Positions 56,861-64,000 of a DNA stretch of 64,000 bases are shown piece by piece. The stretch is taken from contig JAKMXF010000334.1 of the NCBI GenBank assembly GCA_024704765.1, positions 124,001 to 188,000 on the forward strand, written 5' to 3'. Source of the DNA: Oopsacas minuta. Lineage: Eukaryota > Porifera > Hexactinellida > Lyssacinosida > Leucopsacidae. The position numbers and the translations under genes are program-made. Under the pieces are notes generated by a model. It did not search any database and was not told the origin of the DNA. It saw only the letters and a program-made list of their open reading frames with translations. Position 1 is the stretch's first letter. Each line of letters begins with the position of its first letter.

Positions 56861-59357
56861 ATGTCTTGGTATTTCACCAAACAACAGATCACCAGTAGTC
56901 CGTCTCGTCGAGCCGGTATAAGTGAGGCTGAAGAAAGCAAGCTCCGTAAGGAGGGAGCTAAATTCATAAAGAGCTGCTCTAACACGTTATGTTTACGCTA
57001 CGATACCATAGCGACAGCAGTAGTTTTCTTCCATCGTTTCTACATGAAAGAATCGATCGTAGAATACAAGAAGACTGTGTTAGCATGTGCTTGTGTGTTT
57101 TTAGCGGGGAAAGTCGAGGAAACACCGAAAAAAGCGCGGGATATCCTCAAAACCACGCGGGAACTGGTGAAACCAAAAGAATGGTTAGATTTCGGAGAAA
57201 ATCCAAAAGAGGCACTCTTTCTTCACGAGAAAATTCTGCTTCAGAGGATAAACTTTGACCTCAACGTATCTCATCCCTACGCGCATCTACTGAAGTTCGC
57301 TAAGGGACTAAAAGGAGACAAGGCAAAACTACAGAAACTCGTTCAAGTATGTTGATATTAGACTTACTTTAGACTTATAAACGACAGTTCTTTGTTACAG
57401 GAATTTCTTACTTACGTAAAATCATACAATTATTTCCAAGCAAATTTTCTAAAACTCTTGAAATTTTTATTGGAAAGTTACGAATACATTATTACGTCAT
57501 TCTTTATTTGAAATTTATTTCACTTCGTAATCAATGCAAACTGAGCTAGCACAATAATTATATTATTCTTATCTCGTTATCCTTTGGAATTTGGGTTTCA
57601 TCTATACTGTACTTCGCCTACCAGTCATCTTAGTTGACTAATTCATTGAATATCGCAAATAATTCTGAATTACTCAATGATTAATGGCATTTATTCCATA
57701 CAGGAAATTTCTGTTTAACCAAAATGGAATGAAATGTACCCGAAAATATCGACATTAGAATTTACATTAACTTCATGATCCACTTTGGTTCTGAATGTAA
57801 TGATATTTATTATATACTTACTCCCTTTTTATATCAATTAGATCGTATACTGCCATGTATTACGTCACACAATATGCTAGCTATATTGCCCATACATCAT
57901 AAGCTATCCATGTATTAGCTCCTACAATACCTATACGCATAATTACGAATACTTGAGTGACGTAATTAAGCATACTCGTGTAGGTAGCATGGAACTTTAT
58001 CAACGACAGTCTGGTAACAACTCTGTGTCTCCAGTGGGAGCCTGAACCAGCAGCTGTTGCCTTCCTTTATCTAGCTGCTAAAGTTTCCAAACACGACTTA
58101 CAGGGCAGCTCTAAGAAATCATGGTGGCTTAAGTTCGTGAATAATGTAGATCAACATGATCTGGAGGATATATGTGGGATTGTACTGGATTCATATGAAG
58201 AAGATGAAGTAGAAAAAGAGAGTAAGTTTATTATGACGTCATGTTATGCTATTTATAAACATTCTACTCACTTCTTCACTCCTAGGAAAGTTTTCCTCTG
58301 ATTTAATATACGACGATAGTTTCGTTATAACCGACTTGATTATAACAGGAGTTTGTTGTATCTAATTTTTGAAAATTTCTTTCCTCATATATGGAATTGA
58401 ATATTTCTCAATTTTTATTCGAATATTCTTCTAATCTACTATACGATAGAACTAATGAGAACTTCTTCATACACCTGAATATTTTTAGTTCCGATTCAGT
58501 TTAATACTATCCAAATTCAGATGAGACAGCACTCAGTTAATATGTACTAATCTTTGTTTACTGAAAAGTACGTCTTATCTGAGTTCTACTAGATTTTATC
58601 TATAACATTTATTAAATGTATCTATTAATACAACAGCTTTACCTCATCCTTACACCTGATTTCATTAGGTCTCCAGATAGTTACAGCAGCAGCTAATGTA
58701 GCATCCAGCTCTCTAGACAGACGTAAAGATAGTATTAATCACATGAAGCAGACTGATCTAGCTACCCTCCTGTCTAACAGTCTAGATCCTTCCCTCCTCT
58801 CTCTGCACCAGCCATCTCTCACTCCAGGAGCCCCTCTCTTCTCAGAAGAGCAACTCCTTAAACAGCTGTTCAGCAGCTCTAACGCACAGTTAGCTAACTC
58901 CCTATTAACCCATTCAATATCTCCTGCTAATAGCCAATACTCTAATGCAATAGATCCACAAGCTGTAGCTCAAGCTAAATCAACAATTAATGATTTTTTA
59001 GCGAAATCTCTCACTCCCTCGTCAGCTGTTTTCAACAACATAATAGGTAACAATACCCTTAGTCAGCCTCCTCCTCCTCCTCCTCTCCCCACACATGATT
59101 CTCTTCCACCTAAAAGCTCGAGAAAACATATAATTCATAATCGAGACAACTCTGCAGCCCCCCCACCCCCCAAACGACCCCCACCTCCTCCCTCTATGAT
59201 ACACCCTCCGTTACCGTTCCCATTGGATCACCCGCCTCACCCAAGACACCCGCCTAACCCCCCTCCTCCTCCTCCTCCTCCCTCTTATCCACACCCCTAT
59301 CCGACTCCCAGGCACCAATCACATCACAACTCACATGACAGGTCTGCTAACTGGTAA
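56861..59357 (+). CDS. CCNK: Cyclin K
   Basis: Regulatory partner of CDK12/CDK13, which phosphorylate the RNA polymerase II C-terminal domain; nuclear. Three in-phase exons: 56861-57346, 57984-58221, 58669-59357, giving 470 residues. First cyclin fold: FHRFYMKESIVEYKKTVLAC, then ACVFLAGKVEETPKKARDIL, the cyclin K/T signature. The first fold continues through KILLQRINFDLNVSHPYAHL and LLKFAKGLKGDKAKLQKLVQ. Second fold: AWNFINDSLVTTLCLQWEPE, matching cyclin K ([20 protein letters not shown]) rather than cyclin T. The C terminus is low-complexity with poly-Pro runs (QPPPPPPLP, KRPPPPPSM), also typical of cyclin K. Start ATG 56861 (MSWYF) lines up with the family's CWYWDKKDL. Intron 2 contains a MITE end near 58316-58361. 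Confidence 0.95.
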
Positions 59358-60345
59358 TAGTGATAGAATATTGTTTAACCTATAGGTTTAGTGCACAGCA
59401 ACTAATCCAGACAAATGGAATGTCAGTGTTGTACTCAGAGATGGATACATTATTCTGAATGGAAGACATGGAAGATTATTAATATTATTATTGACAGTTC
59501 AATGCTTGAAGCAATCACTGTCTAGTCCCATCATCTACTGTCTCTTATATTATATACGCTGGCTTGTTTTTAATATTTGTCACAGTTTGTTACTATTACA
59601 AACAAACACAATTCAAAATATGAACTGAGCAATAAATCTTTTTATTTTACAAATTGATCGCTACAAATGAAGCGTTTGATTTAGTATATTATTCAGCATT
59701 GCTGAGTTGCATTAATTCATGCACAAACAAAATATTGTATTCGTATTTTATGGGAATATTTAGCGTCCGATCCCTGAAGAAAATGTATCGGGATTCCAAG
59801 ATTGGAAACCCTAAGTACGACGTGTTTGCTTGTTCAGTAGGCCCTCGATTTTCCGGACAACTTGGATATTCGAACGGTAGAAAGAACATTAGTGTTAAAA
59901 GTTCACCTTTTAAATACAGTTAATATCGTGAATCCCACATGATTAATATTCATCTTCATGACATCAACTCTGACTGTAGTTGTAGAATTATGATTCTCTG
60001 GTAATACATACTTTCCCTCGGGTCATGAAGCGACCTAGAAACGAATCATACTACCATAAGTGTATATAGTAGAACTCGATAATACAGACAATAATAAACC
60101 GTAAATCCGGTTAGTGGACGTACACCGAACAAGGACACACTATTTGGTGAATGTACGAGGTTTTACTTATGCTGTAGCGTTATAATCACTTATTGTGAGA
60201 ACACAGGGTTACTGAAATACCACTAGTAAACTTTATTAATAAAGACATATATCCAGACAAATTTTCCACGAAACTTAACATACGAATAATTACACAATTA
60301 TGTCTTACAGATTACCTCAGTAAGCTAATTGCTAGCTCTCTTTCT
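59358..60345. other. Intergenic, cyclin K / GST
   Basis: 3' UTR of cyclin K and 5' flank of the GST, with fragments of CAGTAGAACTC-type repeat near 60065. No gene seen; the open frame at 59654-59923 is unrecognised and probably chance. Confidence 0.5.
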
Positions 60346-61008
60346 ATGGCTACATCTAATTCCAACCAATCACACAGTAAAGTAGAGCAATCTCCTCCTA
60401 AGCTAACTCTAACTTATTTCCCTGTAAGAGGTATTGCAGAAGTAGCTAGAATGATTCTCAAACACAAAGATGTTGAGTTTATTGATGAGAGATTATCAGA
60501 GAAGGAATGGTCTGATACAAAGAACCTTTCTCCTTACGGTTACATGCCATACCTAACCTTAGAGTCTGGTATCAAGATAGGAGGTAGTATCCCAATCTAC
60601 AGCTATCTTGTAGCCAAATATGGTCTGGGTGGGAAGAATGACGTAGAAAATTGTGTATTAATGTCTGCAGTGGATTGTATGAAGGAAATATGGGCTAAAA
60701 TCCCGCCTTATTTCTTACAGAATGATCCTGTTAAAAAGGAAGAATTCAAAATATCGATTTTCGATATTTGTATAGCTAAATTGCCATATTTAGAAGCCAA
60801 AGTTATTAATGGACATATCGAGGGAGTTGTTGGAGATGGATTAGTTAACTATTCTGAATTCTGGATATTTCAGATTTTCGATCAAATGAAGCTCATCGAT
60901 CCAAATTTTGGAGAAGAATATCCTAAATTGAGAAGTATTGTCGAGAATGTAAGGTTATTGCCGAATATTCTTCAATGGTTAAAGGATAGGCCTGTTAGTG
61001 CGTTTTAG
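60346..61008 (+). CDS. Glutathione S-transferase, sigma-class-like
   Basis: Cytosolic enzyme family that conjugates glutathione to electrophiles or isomerises prostaglandin-type substrates. 220 residues in one exon. After a polar N-terminal extension of about 20 residues, the thioredoxin-like domain begins LTLTYFPVRGIAEVARMIL, with the Tyr that activates glutathione in sigma GSTs, then YGYMPYLTL containing the cis-Pro, and GGSIPIYSYLVAKYGLGGK, where the usual QSxAI reads GSIPI (Gln lost, Ser kept). The C-terminal half (about 100-220) is helical with FGEEYPKLRSIVENV as in the family. The first ATG is used; an ATG within the extension is absent, so the extension is probably real. Confidence 0.9.
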   Translation: MATSNSNQSHSKVEQSPPKLTLTYFPVRGIAEVARMILKHKDVEFIDERLSEKEWSDTKNLSPYGYMPYLTLESGIKIGGSIPIYSYLVAKYGLGGKNDVENCVLMSAVDCMKEIWAKIPPYFLQNDPVKKEEFKISIFDICIAKLPYLEAKVINGHIEGVVGDGLVNYSEFWIFQIFDQMKLIDPNFGEEYPKLRSIVENVRLLPNILQWLKDRPVSAF

Positions 61009-61775
61009 TGCTATTCATATACTTTCTAATTGTATACATTTTCGTTATAGGAATATCTTTAGTTTATTCGTTAATATCAGATCAGTGAAGAGAGATTATA
61101 GTTATACCATATTTTATTCTATTACTATTATTTTTTACATTAAAATCCTATTTGTTGTTTATTCGAATTTATTTTGCAAGTTTCCAATTTTCTAAACATT
61201 TTTGCTTAGATTTATGGTGAGTGAGATTATGGGTGATTGTAACGAGAATTTATCGTTACGTATTTGTAATGCGTGTCAATGGGAATTGGGGATAGATATT
61301 TTATGGATTTGTCTATACTTCTAGCCCTGATTATCGTCCCAGTGTCTTTTCTTGGGGTATTGGGCAGAGATGGAACTCGTTGGTTACCTGTCGAAATTTT
61401 GACCGATTTTTGAAATTGACCAATACTTTGAGCTAATTATCTCTATTTTCCGCGACATTTCGCTATTCTTTTCACTTAAGTTGGCAATTGTTTTAGCATC
61501 ATTCAGAATATATAGAAATTGACCCAATGGGTGATAATAGGCCAAGGATGAGAACTTCTGCATATTTATACAAATATTATTGATAAGTATTATGCGAGTT
61601 GCTAATAACCAAACTCTACTGTATTTGATAAGCCATATACTCTCTTAATATTTGTTGTATTACTCCCAATGCATGCTCCTGTCCTATTAGACACCTGTCA
61701 ATGCTTATTTTGTAAATAATGCATCCTCCTGCAGATATAGTGACAGAGTCTTTCTCCACGCTAGAACTCTGTAAG
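61009..61775. other. Intergenic, GST / SSRP1
   Basis: AT-rich. A MITE-like end (GCGAGTTGCTAATAACCAAA then CTCTACTGTA) lies at about 61594-61621. No gene supported; an antisense ORF at 61616-61816 overlaps the first SSRP1 exon and is taken as a shadow. Confidence 0.5.
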
Positions 61776-64000
61776 ATGGAGTCTGCTGAATACTCGGATA
61801 TATTCTCCTTGCTCAAGGGTGTACTAGTTAGTAATGCATTTATTATACATACAGTTAGCTTTGGTATTTATAGATGAATATTCTGATTTTGCTTTATCCG
61901 AATTCTTACCTCATCTGAGCTACGACCGTGATTAATTGGAAAACTATTTATATCTCGACAAGTTTTCCCCCACACATTTTACAATTTTTGGATATTCTAA
62001 ATTCCTAATTCAGTTAAAGCTTTTGATGATAGCAATAATTAAACTTTTGGGTCACAGGTTGATGAGGTCACTTGACCAGAAACAGAATCATTTAAATATT
62101 GTCATATTTGTTCCAGTATTCTGGTCAACACCTTATTTCCATTCAATCAGATTAAATGGCTAGTGATGGCCAATAGCTTACTTTAATATTATTACACATC
62201 TAACTAATACAACCTACAAATCTGTATGGTGCACGATGTATGTTTGTATATTCGAAATTGATTGAAAAACTGGCAGCCCCAGGGCTGATTATTGGAATAC
62301 ATATAAGGATATTGTGGCCTAGCCAGGGCTCCGAGTTTGTGCGAGAATCACACTTGTAACGAAATTATGACTTATTTGTTTTTTATTTCGAATTCTATTT
62401 TAATTCATTTACGAATTTGTTTGTAGGATAAAGGCAAACTTAAGCTAGAGCCTGACAGAGTCCTGTTCAAATATAGCAGGACAGGTAAGGTAGACAGTAT
62501 AGCTGCTAGTGAGATTAAGCAGTCTAACTGGATGAAGGTAGCTAAGGGCTATGAAGTGAAGTTTATGCTGGAGTCTGGAGATGTACACAAGTTTGATGGA
62601 TTTAACGAGTCTGTTAGTATTCTAATTTATGCGTGTTTTATGTGCCTCAGAGTTATTCAGGCAAATACGGCGCTCTGGCAGGCACATATAGTTCAGTAAA
62701 GTCTAATATTTCAGCTATTACATACAGTAGAACTCGGATAAGACGTACACCTTCGTGAAACGGAAATTTATACAATGGAACCCTCGTTAATACGAATACC
62801 AACGGACGGGTGTTCGCTTTATCCAGAATTCGTGTTAACCGGAGTAATACCAATTAAATAACTATTGTAAGGACCTGATTATGTGTTCGTCTTATCCGGA
62901 AATTCGTATTAACCATCTTCGTATTAACGTTGTTCTACTGTGCTTTATCCGAATAAGGATTGTATTAACTGATTAAGAACTGAATTTTGGGTTTAAAAGA
63001 AGTACTGCAGTACGTATTAATCGAGTCACACATTCGATTATTAACTAACATTTATTGCTGCACTTATCTGCATCTCTGTGAGTTTGAGAAATATCTCTTA
63101 AATATTAGAAAGGTTTATAGATTTTCACATTCCTCAAAACTTGACATATTTTAGTTCCTCAATCAACTTGGCCAAATACAAAATACATCGAGTTTGAGTT
63201 TTTAAGATTTATTAATTCACTCCCCAGGATTACCCGAACTTATCTGAGTTTATCAGACACAATTACAACTTAGATTTGGAAGAAGTACCTCTCAATGTGA
63301 AAGGATGGAACTGGGGAAAAGTTAATATCACAGGTTTGTAATAACTGAGGCTAATAATCGAATATATATATATATATATATACGTATAAAGAACTATTTG
63401 AACTTTTTAACCTGTCCCAGAATTATCTAAATATTTCAGCATTTAGAATTTGAGGGCGAAAAATCTCACAAAATCTTGAATTATTATCATACGTTTTGTT
63501 GAAGGTTTAATACTTAAGAACGAATGCTCTAATGTTCGTTCGTTATGCATACGATTATTATTATTCGTTTCAGTCCTAGATTTTACCTTTTTTCATGCTT
63601 ACTTTGGATTTATACAATGTCGATATATTTCGCCTATTTTGCTGTGTATTTTTCGATCAGAGAACAAACAAGTTTTGACTGTAATTCTAAGATTGAGACG
63701 AGTTAATTATTAGTAATTATGGTCGCCGATATATAGGTAATAGAAATCCAGTGGAGTTTGTTTATTTGCAACTTGGGATTCGGTTCTCAAACAGTTGCTA
63801 ATATAGAAATATTGCTATTAATTAAGCGAGTTGCAAATCAGGAAACCCTCTGTACAATAGTCAACTTCATGTAAATAGCTTTTTCACTATATTTCTTAGG
63901 ATCACTTCTTGATTTCTCTGTTGAAGATAAAACTGCATTTGAGATACCACTCAGTCAAGTTAACAAGAGTACTCACACTAAGAATGAAATTACTTTAGAG
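61776..64000 (+). CDS. SSRP1: SSRP1, FACT complex subunit (5' part)
   Basis: Histone chaperone subunit that, with SPT16, forms FACT, which handles H2A-H2B during transcription and replication. Four exons within the window, all in phase: 61776-61826, 62427-62612, 63228-63333, 63900-64000 (cut by the edge), encoding about 148 residues of the N-terminal PH-like region. The first exon is short (MESAEYSDIFSLLKGVL) and corresponds to EFNDVYQEVKGSM in the human protein. Then come GKLKLEPDRVLFKYSRTGKV (human GRLRLSRQGIIFKNSKTGKV), VHKFDGFNES, PLNVKGWNWGKVNITG (human CVKGWNWGTVKFGG) and AFEIPLSQVNKSTHTKNEIT. The HMG box expected at the C terminus lies outside the window. Confidence 0.94.
62725..62940. 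repeat. CAGT-ended repeat with composite interior
   Basis: Left end CAGTAGAACTCGGATAAGAC and right end, inverted, CAGTAGAACAACGTTAATAC. The interior carries additional partial ends (AATGGAACCCTCGTTAATAC at about 62777, GTCTTATCCGGAAATTCGTA at about 62890), as if copies inserted into each other. In intron 2 of SSRP1. Confidence 0.65.
63361..63382. repeat. (TA)n microsatellite
   Basis: About ten TA units in intron 3 of SSRP1. Confidence 0.95.
63749..63852. repeat. MITE with TTGCAA subterminal motif
   Basis: Left end CAGTGGAGTTTGTTTATTTG then CAACTTGG; right end inverted CAGAGGGTTTCCTGATTTGC then AACTCGC. 104 bp, in intron 3 of SSRP1. Related fragments at about 4933-5015, 24753-24865 and 61594-61621 share the GCTAAT/TTGCAA core. 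Confidence 0.65.

Noticed and set aside
61616-61816. Minus-strand 66-residue ORF
   Set aside because: It overlaps the first SSRP1 exon, whose phase and alignment are well supported.
1-64000. tRNA, rRNA and snoRNA genes
   Set aside because: No T-loop-like GGTTCRANTCC with a foldable partner, and no convincing C/D or H/ACA arrangement, was seen by eye on either strand.

Overview
This window is AT-rich nuclear DNA from an animal. It has spliced genes with GT-AG introns of roughly 50 bp to 3 kb, animal signalling domains (SH2, SH3, PX, TRAF-type zinc finger, NHL repeats), a synaptonemal-complex-like protein and a sigma-class-like GST. It also carries a dead mariner transposon and many short terminal-inverted-repeat elements. 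The mix of intron-rich housekeeping genes and many single-exon genes suggests an invertebrate, possibly an early-branching one such as a sponge. I cannot fix the species.

Layout. 1-7863 (minus): 5' part of a PPIP5K/Vip1 inositol pyrophosphate kinase, 16 phase-compatible exons, running off the left edge. 8638-10308 (plus): TMEM175-like channel. 10728-11975: mariner relic. 13993-19834: a POT/SLC15-like transporter gene and a frameshifted inverted copy, with a TRAF-zinc-finger coiled-coil gene between them. 20697-21710: AHSA1. 22472-24353: ribosomal protein S3A (eS1), three exons. 25518-40234: a long adaptor gene predicted as PX-SH3-SH3-(Pro/Ser-rich linker)-SH2. Its introns hold a complete NHL-repeat gene (31321-32556), a small antisense ORF and several MITEs. 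41077-42111: WD40 protein. 43890-49753: three more NHL-repeat genes, two of them a near-identical convergent inverted pair. 50901-53969: SYCP2-like protein. 56861-59357: cyclin K, three exons. 60346-61008: GST. 61776-64000: start of SSRP1 (FACT subunit), running off the right edge.

The most notable items are the PX-SH3-SH3-SH2 combination, which I do not recognise as a standard family, and two unrelated single-exon genes that were each duplicated as tail-to-tail palindromes with spacers of about 1.8-1.9 kb. Short TA-flanked inverted-repeat elements with CAGT ends are scattered through introns and intergenic DNA. The genes do not form a pathway. They are ordinary cellular genes (inositol pyrophosphate signalling, lysosomal channel, chaperone, ribosome, chromatin, transcription, meiosis) among an expanded NHL family. 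Splice sites were placed by eye from phase and similarity to remembered family sequences. No search was run.
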